Shown here piece after piece: positions 18,326 through 27,538 of a stretch of DNA of 64,000 nucleotides. Source of the stretch: Pseudomonas sp. Irchel s3f7 (GTDB lineage Bacteria > Pseudomonadota > Gammaproteobacteria > Pseudomonadales > Pseudomonadaceae). Location of the stretch: the NCBI RefSeq assembly GCF_900187615.1, contig NZ_FYDO01000013.1, forward strand, positions 109,547 to 173,546, given 5' to 3'. Both the position numbers and the translations under genes were made by a program. Numbering within the stretch: position 1 is the stretch's first letter; each line of letters opens with the position of its first letter. The notes below the pieces were generated by a model. That model saw only the letters and a program-made list of their open reading frames with translations, made no database searches and was not told the origin of the DNA.

Positions 18326-18580
18326 ATGAGCAACGTCGTCGTCTACTCCAGCGATTACTGCCCTTACTGCTCGCGAGCCAAGTACCTGCTCGAGAACAAA
18401 GGCGTGGACTTCGAAGAGATCAAGGTCGATGGCAAGCCGCAGGTACGCGCCGCCATGGCCCAGAAAGCCGGACGCACGTCCGTGCCGCAGATCTGGATCG
18501 GCAGCACCCACGTCGGCGGTTGTGATGATTTGTTCGCTCTGGAGCGCGCCGGCAAGCTCGACGCGCTACTCAGGGCCTGA
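18326..18580 (+). CDS. grxC: Glutaredoxin 3
   Basis: An 84-residue dithiol glutaredoxin with active-site CPYC at Cys12-Cys15, the TSVPQIWIG cis-Pro loop and the GGCDDLFAL glutathione-binding turn. It reduces protein disulfides and glutathione mixed disulfides in the cytoplasm. It follows the rhodanese gene by one base and precedes secB by 42 bases. Confidence 0.97.
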   Translation: MSNVVVYSSDYCPYCSRAKYLLENKGVDFEEIKVDGKPQVRAAMAQKAGRTSVPQIWIGSTHVGGCDDLFALERAGKLDALLRA

Positions 18581-18622
18581 ATTCCATACCCTATAAAAGC
18601 CCAAGATCAGAAAGGATCTGAG

Positions 18623-19108
18623 ATGACTGACCAACAGAACACTGCAGCTAGCGAAGAAGAAACCGCACCGCAATTCTCCTTGCAGCGCATCTACGTACGT
18701 GACTTGTCCTTCGAAGCTCCGAAAAGCCCGGCGATCTTCCGCCAGCAGTGGGAGCCGAGTGTCGGTCTGGACCTGAACACCCGTCAAAAGGCACTGGAAG
18801 GAGACTTCCACGAAGTCGTGCTGACCCTGTCGGTGACCGTGAAAAACGGTGACGAAGTGGCGTTCATTGCTGAAGTGCAACAGGCCGGTATCTTCCTGAT
18901 CAAGAATCTGGACGACGCTTCGATGAGCCACACCCTGGGTGCGTTCTGCCCGAACATCCTGTTCCCGTACGCTCGCGAAACCCTGGACAGCCTGGTCACC
19001 CGTGGTTCGTTCCCGGCACTGATGCTGGCTCCGGTGAACTTCGACGCGCTGTACGCGCAAGAACTGCAACGCATGCAGGCTGCCGGCGAGACTCCAACCG
19101 TTCAATAA
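18623..19108 (+). CDS. secB: Protein-export chaperone SecB
   Basis: 161 residues, usual family length, with [19 protein letters not shown] and QAGIFLI near the middle. The tetrameric cytoplasmic chaperone keeps precursors unfolded and passes them to SecA. An AAAGGA site precedes the ATG. It is the last gene of its unit and is followed by a strong terminator. Confidence 0.98.
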   Translation: MTDQQNTAASEEETAPQFSLQRIYVRDLSFEAPKSPAIFRQQWEPSVGLDLNTRQKALEGDFHEVVLTLSVTVKNGDEVAFIAEVQQAGIFLIKNLDDASMSHTLGAFCPNILFPYARETLDSLVTRGSFPALMLAPVNFDALYAQELQRMQAAGETPTVQ

Positions 19109-19119
19109 ACGGCGGATGG

Positions 19120-19150
19120 AAAAAAAAGCGCCGTAACAGGCGCTTTTTTA
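19120..19150 (+). terminator. Rho-independent terminator after secB
   Basis: The stem AAAAAGCGCC / GGCGCTTTTTT has a 6-base loop GTAACA and a T run on the plus strand. The A run on the other arm means it could also work leftward. Confidence 0.9.
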
Positions 19151-19186
19151 TTGGGAAAACGAAGCCGTGTGATCCATGGAGACCTT

Positions 19187-19276
19187 TGTAGGAGCTGGCT
19201 TGCCAGCGAAGGGGCCGTAACATTCGACATCTCTGTTGGCAGTTACATCGCTTTCGCTGGCAAGCCAGCTCCTACA
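19187..19276. repeat. REP pair, family A
   Basis: Opposed copies of TGTAGGAGCTGGCTTGCCAG lie between the secB terminator and the converging trmL end. Confidence 0.9.
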
Positions 19277-19288
19277 AGGACGGTGGTG

Positions 19289-19744
19289 TTATTTGAAGCC
19301 GTTCTGACGCCAGGCTTCGTAAACGGCGACGGCCACGGTATTGGACAGGTTCAGGCTGCGACAGCCTTCACGCATCGGCAAACGCAAGCGTTGCTCGGCG
19401 GGCAATGCGTCGAGCACTTCAGGCGGCAAACCACGGCTTTCCGGGCCAAAGATAAACGCATCGCCCGGGGCGAAGCTGGCATCGTGGAACGGCCGCGAGC
19501 CCTTGGTGGTGAACGCGAACAGCCGAGGATGACCGAGGCTTTCCAGGCAGCTGGCGAGGTCCGCGTGGCGTTGCAGGGTGGCATATTCGTGATAATCGAG
19601 GCCGGCCCGTCGCAGGCGCTTGTCGTCCATCTCGAAGCCTAGCGGTTCGATCAAATGCAGGTGGCAGCCACTGTTGGCGCACAGCCTGATGACGTTGCCG
19701 GTATTCGGCGGAATTTCTGGTTGGAAAAGGATGACGTGAAACAT
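19289..19744 (-). CDS. trmL: tRNA (cytidine(34)-2'-O)-methyltransferase TrmL
   Basis: A 151-residue SPOUT methyltransferase that modifies the wobble base of tRNA-Leu isoacceptors. It shows PEIPPNTGNVIRLCAN (about 10-25), FGPESRGLP and the knot motif LNLSNTVAVAVYEAWRQ at the C-terminus. The ATG at 19744-19742 shares a CATG with the start of the opposite gene at 19743. Confidence 0.96.
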   Translation of the reverse strand: MFHVILFQPEIPPNTGNVIRLCANSGCHLHLIEPLGFEMDDKRLRRAGLDYHEYATLQRHADLASCLESLGHPRLFAFTTKGSRPFHDASFAPGDAFIFGPESRGLPPEVLDALPAEQRLRLPMREGCRSLNLSNTVAVAVYEAWRQNGFK

Positions 19745-20183
19745 GCACGGCTCCGAAGGTAAAGATGAGCGGCATTCTACGCCGCAAGCCGACCTGCGTT
19801 CGAAACTATTCCTGAGGGTGATGGCGTCGCTGGCGATTGTCGGGGTGATGGTGGGGCTGATGATCGGTCGCCTGACCACGCCAGATCCCAGCGTGCTGCA
19901 GCAGATTGAAGTGACGAGCGATGGCCTGGTGGTGTGGTTCAACAACGAACCCAAGACTCACGGCGAGATCGTCGAGGGCAGCGTCGCGCTGTTGTTCGGC
20001 GCTGAAGGCAAGGCACAGAAAGGCCAGCTCAAGTTGGGCGACAAGGACGTGAACTGGCGGGTGCGATTGAGTGATGGCGGGTTGTTGCTGACACTGGTGG
20101 CGGCCCGGCCCTTACAGGGCGACTGGGCCGGTAGTGAGGTTGATGACCGCTGGCGACTGGTGATTCATCTGCGGGAGCAATAA
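19743..20183 (+). CDS. Small single-pass membrane protein of unknown function
   Basis: 146 residues: a polar N-terminus of about 20, one hydrophobic segment (about residues 24-45, VMASLAIVGVMVGLMIGRL) and a C-terminal soluble domain of about 100 residues with short beta-like stretches. I recognise no family; its position between trmL and ntrC matches PAO1 PA5126 as I remember it. The ATG at 19743 overlaps the trmL start; starting at Met27 (19821) would remove the overlap but also most of the cytoplasmic tail. Its transcript would run antisense across the NrsZ-like gene to the terminator at 20474. Confidence 0.7.
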   Translation: MHGSEGKDERHSTPQADLRSKLFLRVMASLAIVGVMVGLMIGRLTTPDPSVLQQIEVTSDGLVVWFNNEPKTHGEIVEGSVALLFGAEGKAQKGQLKLGDKDVNWRVRLSDGGLLLTLVAARPLQGDWAGSEVDDRWRLVIHLREQ

Positions 20184-20408
20184 AAGAGGGAATCCCCGGC
20201 CTGCCTGTACCAAGGTCCCCAAAACGGGAGGCTCGTCGCGAGTGCGGTGTGAGCCTGGTGTAAAGAAGGAACCCCTGACCTGCCTGTATCAGGAGCCCCA
20301 AAACTGTTTGGGCTCGTCGCAAATGCGGTGCGAGCCCGATGTAAAGAGGGGAATCCCCGGCCTGCCTGTACCAAGGTCCCCGAAACCGGGTAGTGAACTG
20401 AATCACTG
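20180..20408 (-). ncRNA. nrsZ: NrsZ-like nitrogen-regulated small RNA
   Basis: About 229 nt on the minus strand, between ntrC and the PA5126-like gene, where NrsZ is found in P. aeruginosa. It consists of 2.7 tandem units of about 80 bases (20181-20260, 20261-20341, 20342-20398). Each unit has a hairpin with the same loop TACAGGCAGG, while the stem changes in a paired way (CCTTGG/CCGGGG in the outer units, CCTGA/TCAGG in the middle). The first two units also share a second hairpin (GGGCTCG / CGAGCCC in one, AGGCTC / GAGCCT in the other). A sigma-54 promoter lies upstream and the last module ends in a T run. NrsZ is known to be NtrC- and sigma-54-dependent and to be processed into modules. Confidence 0.8.
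20181..20220 (-). terminator. Terminator hairpin of the NrsZ-like RNA
   Basis: On the minus strand, GGGGACCTTGG pairs with CCGGGG-A-TTCCC around loop TACAGGCAGG and is followed by TCTTTTATT. The third module thus doubles as the terminator. Confidence 0.75.
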
Positions 20409-20418
20409 AATGGACTAT

Positions 20419-20434
20419 TGCAGGCGGCGTGCCA
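20419..20434 (-). promoter_or_regulatory. Sigma-54 promoter of the NrsZ-like RNA
   Basis: Minus-strand TGGCACGCCGCCTGCA has GG and GC exactly 10 bases apart, as sigma-54 requires; the predicted start is near 20408. Two GGTGCA half-sites (20575-20580 and 20588-20593) lie about 140-160 bases upstream and could be NtrC contacts, though not as a full palindrome. Confidence 0.75.
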
Positions 20435-20473
20435 GTTTTCACAAAGAGAAACAAAAAACCGATTTAGAACGCT

Positions 20474-20506
20474 GAAAGCCCCGGAATCCGGGGCTTTCGT
20501 GTTTTT
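20474..20506 (+). terminator. Rho-independent terminator pointing rightward
   Basis: GAAAGCCCCGG / CCGGGGCTTTC with a 3-4 base loop, followed by GTGTTTTTT. The T run is on the plus strand, so it would end the transcript of the gene at 19743-20183 after it has crossed the NrsZ-like gene. Confidence 0.8.
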
Positions 20507-20600
20507 TCGGAAAGGATTCAATTGCGAAAGCGGGCAGGGTTTCGAAGTGGTTTTTGTGCGCGATTGCGGTTCACGGTGCATTGCGGCGGTGCACAAACAA

Positions 20601-20677
20601 AAAAAGATCGCAGCCTTCGGCAGCTCCTACGGGTGTTCGTATTAACCCTGTAGGAGCTGCCGAAGGCTGCGATCTTT
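20601..20677. repeat. REP pair, family B
   Basis: AAAAGATCGCAGCCTTCGGC and its inverse flank a 20-base centre, just downstream of the ntrC stop codon. Confidence 0.9.
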
Positions 20678-20705
20678 CGCTGGTAACTAAGCTCGAAAGC
20701 CGGAT

Positions 20706-22142
20706 TTAGCCCTCATCCCCCTCATCCTCATCCCCGCCATCCACCTTCATCCCCAGTTCCTTGATTTTGCGGGTCAGGGTGTTGCGGCCCCAGCCCAGCA
20801 GAACGGCGGCATCGCGACGGCGACCGGCGGTGTGCTTGAGGGCGGTTTCGATCATGATCCGCTCGAAGGCCGGCACGGCACTGTCGAGCAAGCTCGATTG
20901 ACCGCGAGCCAGCGCCTGATCGGCCCACTGACGCAGCGCCTGTTCCCAGTTGGTCACGGGCGCCGAGTCCTGCGGCAGGCTCAGCAGCTCTGGCGGCAAA
21001 TCGCCGATGTGCACTTCGCGACCCGAAGCCATCACCGTGATCCAGCGGCAGGTGTTCTCCAGCTGACGCACGTTGCCCGGCCACGGCAGGTTTTTCAGGT
21101 ATTCCTCGGTCTCGCTTTTCAGCAGCTTCGGCTCGACAGCCAGCTCCTGGGCGGCACGGCTGAGGAAGTGCTTGGCCAGGGTCGGGATGTCTTCGCGACG
21201 GTCCGACAGGCGTGGAATGTGGATGCGGATAACGTTCAGACGGTGGAACAAGTCCTCACGGAATTTACCGGCATGCACCAGGGTTTCCAGATTCTGGTGG
21301 GTCGCGGCGATGATGCGCACATCGACCTTCACCGGCACATGACCGCCAACGCGGTAGAACTCGCCGTCGGCCAGTACGCGCAGCAAGCGGGTTTGAGTGT
21401 CGGCCGGCATGTCGCCGATTTCATCGAGGAACAGCGTGCCGCCGTCGGCTTGCTCGAAACGCCCGCGACGCAGATTGGCCGCGCCGGTGAACGCGCCTTT
21501 CTCGTGGCCGAACAGTTCGGACTCCATCAGGTCTTTGGGGATCGCCGCCATGTTCAGGGCAATGAACGGCGAAGCGGCGCGAGGGCTGTGTCGATGCAGA
21601 GCGTGAGCCACCAGTTCTTTACCGGTACCCGATTCGCCGTTGATCAGCACAGTGATGTTGGAATGGCTCAAGCGCCCGATGGCGCGAAACACTTCCTGCA
21701 TCGCCGGCGCTTCGCCGATGATTTCCGGGGTGCGGGTCAGGGTAGGGACCACTTCCAGACCCTGTTGCTCCTGGGCGTGCTGGTTGGCGCGCTTGACCAG
21801 GGAAACCGCTTCGTCGACATCGAACGGCTTTGGCAGGTACTCGAATGCGCCGCCCTGATAGGACGCGACAGCGCTGTCCAGATCCGAGTGGGCCGTCATG
21901 ATGATCACCGGCAGCCGTGGGTGCGATTCGCGAATCCGCGCCAGAAGGTCCAGGCCGCTGGCGCCGGGCATGCGGATGTCGGAGATGATCACATCCGGCT
22001 GCTGGCGCGCCAGGCGGCTCATCACGCCATCGGCGCTGTCGAAGCTTTGCGTGGTCATGCCTTCCTGTTGCAAGGCTTTTTCCAGGACCCAGCGGATAGA
22101 ACGGTCGTCATCGACGATCCACACGGTTTCACTACGGCTCAT
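20706..22142 (-). CDS. ntrC: Nitrogen regulation protein NR(I), NtrC
   Basis: 478 residues: receiver domain with phosphoacceptor Asp55 ([10 protein letters not shown]), sigma-54 AAA+ domain with Walker A GESGTGKE, the GAFTGA loop ([20 protein letters not shown]) and [10 protein letters not shown], then a Fis-type helix-turn-helix ([20 protein letters not shown]). Phosphorylated NtrC drives sigma-54 transcription of nitrogen-scavenging genes, here probably glnA and the NrsZ-like RNA. The start overlaps the ntrB stop by four bases. The extreme C-terminus is acidic ([11 protein letters not shown]). Confidence 0.98.
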   Translation of the reverse strand: MSRSETVWIVDDDRSIRWVLEKALQQEGMTTQSFDSADGVMSRLARQQPDVIISDIRMPGASGLDLLARIRESHPRLPVIIMTAHSDLDSAVASYQGGAFEYLPKPFDVDEAVSLVKRANQHAQEQQGLEVVPTLTRTPEIIGEAPAMQEVFRAIGRLSHSNITVLINGESGTGKELVAHALHRHSPRAASPFIALNMAAIPKDLMESELFGHEKGAFTGAANLRRGRFEQADGGTLFLDEIGDMPADTQTRLLRVLADGEFYRVGGHVPVKVDVRIIAATHQNLETLVHAGKFREDLFHRLNVIRIHIPRLSDRREDIPTLAKHFLSRAAQELAVEPKLLKSETEEYLKNLPWPGNVRQLENTCRWITVMASGREVHIGDLPPELLSLPQDSAPVTNWEQALRQWADQALARGQSSLLDSAVPAFERIMIETALKHTAGRRRDAAVLLGWGRNTLTRKIKELGMKVDGGDEDEGDEG

Positions 22143-23224
22143 GTCGATGTGGCTCCTTGTTCCAGTGGCAGAAAGATCGAGAAGGTGGTGTGGCCTGGAT
22201 GGCTGTCACATTCGATCAGGCCCTGGTGCTGGCTGATGATGTTCTGGGTGATGGCCAGGCCGAGCCCGGTACCGTCCGGGCGTCCGCTGACCATGGGGAA
22301 GAAAATGGTTTCCTGGAGTTCAGCAGGAATGCCTGGGCCGTTGTCGATGATCTCGATCTTGGTCACCAGGCGATGGCGCACGTGGCCGATGGTGAACTGG
22401 CGCATGGCGCGGGTGCGCAGGCTGATGCGGCCCAGGCGCAACTCGTTCTGGCTGCTGATGGCCTGCATTGCGTTGCGCACGATGTTCAATACGGCCTGGA
22501 TCATTTGTTCGCGGTCGATCAGGACGTCGGGAATGCTCGGATCGTAATCACGCACCAATGTGATGCGCCCCTGGCTTTCAGCCTCGACCAGATGACACAC
22601 GCGCTCCAGCACTTCGTGAATGTTGCACATCGCCAACGAAGGCAGCTTGTTGGAGCCGAGCATGCGGTCGACCAGGTTACGCAGGCGGTCCGCTTCTTCA
22701 ATGATGACGTTGGTGTAATCCTTCAGGCTTTCTTCCGGCAGTTCACGGGCCAGCAATTGCGCTGCGCCACGAATCCCGCCCAGTGGATTCTTGATTTCGT
22801 GAGCGAGGCCGCGCACCAGCATCTTGCTGGTTTCCTGTTTGGAGAGTTGTGCTTCTTCCTTGGTGATGCGCAGTAAGCGATCCCGGGGATGGACTTCGAG
22901 CAGCAACAAAGTGTCGCCATTGCTCAGAATCGGCGTGACCGCGTAATCGACGGTCAGGGTCTGGCCGGTGAGGGCCGTGAGCATGGCTTCGCGCTTGGTG
23001 AACGGATGCGCCTGCTCGACGGCCTGACGCAAGGAATTGAGCGCCTCGGTGGATTCGGTGAACAGTTCGCTGATGAACTGCCCATGACTTCGCTGGCCGC
23101 TGATGGCCAGTAGCATCTCCGCCGCCGGGTTCATGTACTCAAGGCGCAGTTCCGCGTCGAGCAGAATGGTGGCGGTCGTCAAGTTGTCGAGTAGCAGACG
23201 ATGCAGTGCGTCACTGATGGTCAT
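22139..23224 (-). CDS. ntrB: Nitrogen regulation histidine kinase NtrB
   Basis: A 361-residue soluble kinase with a PAS domain (about 10-110), phosphorylated His142 in RGLAHEIKNPLGGIRGAA, and ATPase motifs N (RNAMQA), G1 (DNGPGIP) and G2 (GRPDGTGLGLAI). It phosphorylates NtrC under nitrogen limitation and is switched to phosphatase by PII. It shares ATGA with ntrC. Confidence 0.98.
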   Translation of the reverse strand: MTISDALHRLLLDNLTTATILLDAELRLEYMNPAAEMLLAISGQRSHGQFISELFTESTEALNSLRQAVEQAHPFTKREAMLTALTGQTLTVDYAVTPILSNGDTLLLLEVHPRDRLLRITKEEAQLSKQETSKMLVRGLAHEIKNPLGGIRGAAQLLARELPEESLKDYTNVIIEEADRLRNLVDRMLGSNKLPSLAMCNIHEVLERVCHLVEAESQGRITLVRDYDPSIPDVLIDREQMIQAVLNIVRNAMQAISSQNELRLGRISLRTRAMRQFTIGHVRHRLVTKIEIIDNGPGIPAELQETIFFPMVSGRPDGTGLGLAITQNIISQHQGLIECDSHPGHTTFSIFLPLEQGATST

Positions 23225-23311
23225 TCAGGACCTCTTTTGGAGCAGGGCGCGCGCATGAATAAAGCGCTGATACGGACAAAATGCAAAAACCAAACCAAGG
23301 CTCCGAAAAGA

Positions 23312-23342
23312 AGCGCTAAAGGCCTGAAACAGGCGTTTAACG
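23312..23342. other. Imperfect hairpin in the ntrB upstream region
   Basis: GCGCTAAAGGCCTG and CAGGCGTTTAACGC face each other around AAA. The 273-base spacer 23225-23497 otherwise shows no gene. The element may be part of the ntrBC leader or a relic repeat. Confidence 0.35.
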
Positions 23343-23497
23343 CTCGGTTGCGTGGCGTTCTGCCGGCTTTTGCGGGTACTTTCGAACCAAAATGGGGTGG
23401 AGTTGGGCGGTAGTGCAACCATTCGCACCAATATAGTGCGCAAAGCTGAACGATGTCAGAAAAGTCTCAGGAACGAGGAAAAGCTTGGCGCAGGCCT

Positions 23498-24007
23498 TCA
23501 GCGTTTGTGCACTCGCTGAACGGTGAAGGTGATGGAAGGGCTTTGCTGGATGAGCGTCTCGCCGTCGATTACCTGTACCGCCAGGCTGTGTTCTCCGCGA
23601 TCAATGTTGACCAGTTGCAGGCTCGGGACATTGCTTGGCTGACCGTAAGGTTGGTTGTCCAGCAGCAGACGCAACCGATGGGGAGCTTGCAGGCGTGGGT
23701 TGATCAAGACATTCACCGTGAACGTGCCATTGTTGGCGCGCAGGGCTTCGGTGGTGGGCAGTCCGGTGAGCTCCAGTGTCTCGTAGGCCTTGGGGGGTGG
23801 TTTGTTCGCTTGGGTTGGCGCCGGGGAGGTTGGCGTGACCTGGGGTTCAACGGTATTGAGCGGTGGCAGTTCGACCGTTTGAGTCTTCACGCCATCCGGG
23901 GGTTGATTGCTGTACGCGGTGTTGCCATTGGCATCCGTGTACTTGTAGATCTGCGCGGTGGCGGGCAATGCGATCAGCAGCAGAATGAAGAGAAGTCCAC
24001 GACCCAT
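23498..24007 (-). CDS. DUF4124 domain-containing secreted protein
   Basis: 169 residues from the ATG at 24007, where the signal peptide MGRGLLFILLLIALPATA begins. Next comes the DUF4124 motif IYKYTDANGNTAYSNQPPDG (residues 20-39), a Pro/Thr-rich linker (50-75) and a beta-rich C-terminal domain of about 90 residues. Function unknown. It lies between glnA and ntrB on the same strand, and this neighbourhood is conserved in Pseudomonas as I remember it, but nothing in the protein points to nitrogen metabolism. Confidence 0.85.
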   Translation of the reverse strand: MGRGLLFILLLIALPATAQIYKYTDANGNTAYSNQPPDGVKTQTVELPPLNTVEPQVTPTSPAPTQANKPPPKAYETLELTGLPTTEALRANNGTFTVNVLINPRLQAPHRLRLLLDNQPYGQPSNVPSLQLVNIDRGEHSLAVQVIDGETLIQQSPSITFTVQRVHKR

Positions 24008-24146
24008 GGAATCGACCGGAAACGAAAGCGTTGGGTTGCAGCATAGGTCAGACGGGGTGGTTATCCCAAGCCGAAAACATTTGGGCAAGATTTAACGAGA
24101 TGCTCCAGACGCCCGAAAAAGCGCCCACAGGAAAATTTGGCAATAA

Positions 24147-24178
24147 AAAAGGCCTCCCGAAGGAGGCCTCTTTTTTGT
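24147..24178. terminator. Bidirectional terminator downstream of glnA
   Basis: AAAAAAGGCCTCC / GGAGGCCTCTTTTTT with a 4-base loop. A and T runs on both sides allow use in either direction; it lies 28 bases past the glnA stop. Confidence 0.9.
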
Positions 24179-24205
24179 CACGCCGCGTGCTGCGGCGCTA
24201 CCGGA

Positions 24206-25612
24206 TTAGCAGCTGTAGTACAGCTCGTATTCCAGTGGGTGTACGAAGGTGCGTACTTTGATTTCTTCTTCGCTTTTCAGAGCGATGTAAGCGTCGATGA
24301 AGTCGTCGGAGAACACGCCGCCTTTGGTCAGGAACGCACGACCTTTGTCCAGCTCTTCCAGGGCTTCTTTCAGGCTGCCGCAAACTTGTGGGATCTCTTT
24401 CGCCTCTTCAGGCGGCAGGTCGTACAGGTTTTTGTCAGCAGCGTCGCCAGGGTGGATCTTGTTCTGGATGCCGTCCAGGCCAGCCATCAACAGTGCGGCG
24501 AAGCACAAGTACGGGTTGGCAGCCGGATCCGGGAAGCGGGCTTCGATACGGCGGGCTTTCGGGCTCGACACGTAAGGAATGCGGATCGAAGCGGAGCGGT
24601 TGCGAGCCGAGTAGGCGAGCATCACTGGCGCTTCGAAGCCTGGAACCAGACGCTTGTAGGAGTTGGTGGCCGGGTTGGTGAAGCCGTTCAGCGCCTTACC
24701 GTGCTTGATGATGCCGCCGATGAAGTACAGGGCGGTGTCGGACAGGCCGGCATAACCTTCGCCAGCGAAGGTGTTCTTGCCATCTTTCCAGATGGACATG
24801 TGCACGTGCATGCCCGAGCCGTTGTCGCCGTACAGAGGCTTAGGCATGAAGGTCGCGGTGCGGCCGTAAGCGTCAGCAACGTTGTGGACAACGTACTTCA
24901 GGGTCTGGGTTTCGTCGGCTTTCTTCACCAGGGTGTTGAACTTGACGCCGATTTCGTTCTGGCCGGCAGTCGCCACTTCGTGGTGGTGAACTTCGACGGT
25001 CAGGCCCATTTCTTCCAGTGCGTTGCACATGGAGGTACGGATTTCGTGGTCGTGGTCGAACGGCGGAACCGGGAAGTAGCCGCCTTTGACGCCTGGACGG
25101 TGGCCCTTGTTGCCGCCTTCTACGTCCTGGTCGGACATCCACGAACCTTGTTCGGAGTAGATCTTGAACATGGAGCCGGAGATGTCGGACTTGAACTTCA
25201 CTTGGTCGAAGATGAAGAACTCTGGCTCTGGACCAGCGAATACGGTGTCACCGATACCGGTGGCTTTCAGGTGTTCTTCGGCGCGACGGGCGATCGCACG
25301 TGGGTCGCGGTCGTAGCCTTGCATGCTCGAAGGTTCGATGATGTCGCAGACCAGGATCAGGGTCGGCTCTTCGGTGAACGGGTCGAGAACGGCAGTGCTG
25401 TCGTCCGGCATCAGGATCATGTCGGAAGCTTCGATGCCTTTCCAGCCAGCGATGGAGGAACCGTCGAACATTTTGCCTTCTTCGAAGAAAGCGTCATCCA
25501 GCGCGTCGCGAGCCGGCATGGTCACGTGGTGCTGAGTGCCTTTGGTGTCCGTGAAGCGCAGATCAATCCATTTGACGTCATGATCTTTGATGAGTTGAAC
25601 CGACTTCGACAT
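24206..25612 (-). CDS. glnA: Glutamine synthetase type I
   Basis: 468 residues, the dodecameric bacterial enzyme making glutamine from glutamate and ammonia with ATP. The ATG at 25612 follows GGAGGACACT; the frame is open upstream but lacks a ribosome site. Visible are [10 protein letters not shown], the metal/ATP motif [23 protein letters not shown] and the adenylylation Tyr in [10 protein letters not shown] near residue 397. A sigma-54 promoter with NtrC-like sites lies upstream. Confidence 0.98.
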   Translation of the reverse strand: MSKSVQLIKDHDVKWIDLRFTDTKGTQHHVTMPARDALDDAFFEEGKMFDGSSIAGWKGIEASDMILMPDDSTAVLDPFTEEPTLILVCDIIEPSSMQGYDRDPRAIARRAEEHLKATGIGDTVFAGPEPEFFIFDQVKFKSDISGSMFKIYSEQGSWMSDQDVEGGNKGHRPGVKGGYFPVPPFDHDHEIRTSMCNALEEMGLTVEVHHHEVATAGQNEIGVKFNTLVKKADETQTLKYVVHNVADAYGRTATFMPKPLYGDNGSGMHVHMSIWKDGKNTFAGEGYAGLSDTALYFIGGIIKHGKALNGFTNPATNSYKRLVPGFEAPVMLAYSARNRSASIRIPYVSSPKARRIEARFPDPAANPYLCFAALLMAGLDGIQNKIHPGDAADKNLYDLPPEEAKEIPQVCGSLKEALEELDKGRAFLTKGGVFSDDFIDAYIALKSEEEIKVRTFVHPLEYELYYSC

Positions 25613-25713
25613 AGTGTCCTCCGGGGTGGCTTCGGGCTTAGTAATGGATAGCCCTTGGAATGTGGGTGATGCCGGCGCGAATACTCTGCCAAGGCAACCT
25701 GCCTCACAAGGGA

Positions 25714-25728
25714 GCAAATTGCATGCCA
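25714..25728 (-). promoter_or_regulatory. Sigma-54 promoter of glnA
   Basis: Minus-strand TGGCATGCAATTTGC has GG and GC 10 bases apart, matching the -24/-12 consensus, and predicts a leader of about 90 bases. It supports NtrC control of glnA. Confidence 0.75.
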
Positions 25729-25831
25729 GTGCCCCACCATGGGTTTTTTGCCCCAAAAACACGCTTATAAGCCTTCTATACGCGTTAAAGCAGAAAATGG
25801 CGCCCTTTAATGTAGCGTCGAATTCAACGAA

Positions 25832-25877
25832 TGACCTATTTTGGTGCGCGCGAAACCTTCTGCACATTAACTGGTTA
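25832..25877. promoter_or_regulatory. Two NtrC-like binding sites between glnA and thiI
   Basis: TGACCTATTTTGGTGC (25832-25847) and TGCACATTAACTGGTT (25861-25876) both resemble the TGCAC-N6-TGGTGCA operator, 105-160 bases upstream of the glnA sigma-54 promoter, a normal enhancer distance. The right-hand site also borders the thiI -10 element TATAAT at 25897-25902. Confidence 0.6.
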
Positions 25878-25944
25878 AACCTTGAGCAATTTCCGCTATA
25901 ATCCGCGCCCCCCTTTTTCGGCAGGCCATGCGCGCGCTGTTTCC

Positions 25945-27399
25945 ATGAAATTAATCGTAAAAGTCTTCCCCGAGATCACCATCAAGAGCCGCCCGGTACG
26001 GATGCGTTTCATCCGTCAATTGGCCAAGAACATCCGTGCCGTGCTCCGCGATCTGGACCCGGCCGTGGTGGTGAACGGCGTGTGGGACAACCTCGAGCTG
26101 GAAACCCGCGTTACCGAGCCCAAGGCCTTGAAGGAGATGACCGAGCGCCTGACCTGCATGCCGGGCATCGCGCATTTCCTGCAGATCGATGAGTATCCGC
26201 TGGGCGATTTCGACGACATCGTTGAAAAGTGCAAGCAGCACTACGGTGATGCGCTGGCCGGGAAGATTTTCTCGGTGCGTTGCAAACGGGCCGGCAAGCA
26301 CCCATTTAGCTCCATAGACATCGAAAAATATGTCGGCAGCCAGTTGCGCCGTCAGTGTGGTGCTGCCGGGATCGACCTGAAAAAGCCGGAAATCGAAGTC
26401 CGGATCGAAGTTCGCGACCAACGGTTGTTTGTGATCCACAGTCAGCACACCGGCATCGGCGGTTATCCGCTGGGAGCACTGGAGCAGACGCTCGTGCTGA
26501 TGTCCGGTGGCTTCGACTCCACCGTGGCGGCCTACCAGATCATGCGCCGCGGCCTGATGGCCCACTTCTGCTTCTTTAACCTGGGCGGACGGGCCCACGA
26601 ACTGGGCGTCATGGAAGTCGCGCATTTCATCTGGAAGAAGTACGGCAGCTCTCAACGCGTGCTATTTGTCAGTGTGCCGTTCGAGGAAGTGCTGGGCGAA
26701 ATTCTCGGCAAAGTCGATAACAGTCATATGGGCGTAGTATTGAAGCGTATGATGTTGCGCGCTTCCTCCCAAATTGCCGATCGACTGCAAATCGAGGCGC
26801 TGGTGACGGGTGAGGCGATCTCCCAGGTGTCGAGCCAGACGTTGCCGAACCTGAACGTGATCGACTGCGTGACCGAGAAGCTGGTCTTGCGCCCGCTGAT
26901 CGCCAGCCACAAGCAGGACATCATCGACCTGGCCAACGAAATCGGCACCGCCGATTTCGCCCGGCACATGCCGGAGTACTGCGGCGTCATTTCGGTCAAT
27001 CCGAAGACCGCAGCCAAACGCCATCGCGTCGAGCATGAAGAGAAAGAGTTCGACATGGCAGTGCTCGAGCGTGCGCTTGAGAATGCCAAACTGGTGCCGA
27101 TCGATCGCGTGATCGATGAATTGGGCCAGGATCTGCAAATTGAAGAAGTCAGCGAGGCGCTGGCCGGTCAGATCGTCATCGATATCCGTCACCCGGATGC
27201 CGCTGAAGACGACCCGCTGGATCTGGCTGGCATCGAGGTACAAACGATGCCGTTTTATGCACTGAACGCTCGTTTCAAGGAACTGGACCCTACTCGCCAG
27301 TACCTGCTTTATTGCGACAAAGGCGTGATGAGTCGCCTGCATGCCCACCATTTGCTCAGTGAGGGGCATGCCAATGTGCGCGTTTATCGACCGAGCTAA
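25945..27399 (+). CDS. thiI: tRNA 4-thiouridine synthase ThiI with rhodanese domain
   Basis: 484 residues: ferredoxin-like and THUMP domains (about 1-165), PP-loop ATPase [11 protein letters not shown] (about 188-198) and a C-terminal rhodanese domain whose persulfide Cys is in [13 protein letters not shown]. The partner Cys (MPEYCGVIS) is also present. It makes s4U8 in tRNA and takes part in thiamine thiazole synthesis in relatives. The ATG at 25945 fits the conserved [11 protein letters not shown] start; the upstream frame overlaps the promoter. Confidence 0.97.
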   Translation: MKLIVKVFPEITIKSRPVRMRFIRQLAKNIRAVLRDLDPAVVVNGVWDNLELETRVTEPKALKEMTERLTCMPGIAHFLQIDEYPLGDFDDIVEKCKQHYGDALAGKIFSVRCKRAGKHPFSSIDIEKYVGSQLRRQCGAAGIDLKKPEIEVRIEVRDQRLFVIHSQHTGIGGYPLGALEQTLVLMSGGFDSTVAAYQIMRRGLMAHFCFFNLGGRAHELGVMEVAHFIWKKYGSSQRVLFVSVPFEEVLGEILGKVDNSHMGVVLKRMMLRASSQIADRLQIEALVTGEAISQVSSQTLPNLNVIDCVTEKLVLRPLIASHKQDIIDLANEIGTADFARHMPEYCGVISVNPKTAAKRHRVEHEEKEFDMAVLERALENAKLVPIDRVIDELGQDLQIEEVSEALAGQIVIDIRHPDAAEDDPLDLAGIEVQTMPFYALNARFKELDPTRQYLLYCDKGVMSRLHAHHLLSEGHANVRVYRPS

Positions 27400-27538
27400 G
27401 AGCCCGGGGCTGTATGCCTGTGGCCTGCGTCACCGGCCCCCCGACTCTGCCGTCAAGCTGTAACGGCAAGGCCTGACTCTACTGTAAATCGCTGCCAAGA
27501 CTTGTCAGCACACCGAATCCTCTGATCGAGATACACAA

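Noticed and set aside
20181..20398. CRISPR-like tandem repeats
   Set aside because: Units are about 80 bases, contiguous, only 2.7 copies, without unique spacers and without cas genes; they fit a modular small RNA.
24031..24261. Small plus-strand frames over the glnA terminator
   Set aside because: They cover a bidirectional terminator and the end of glnA and have no ribosome site.
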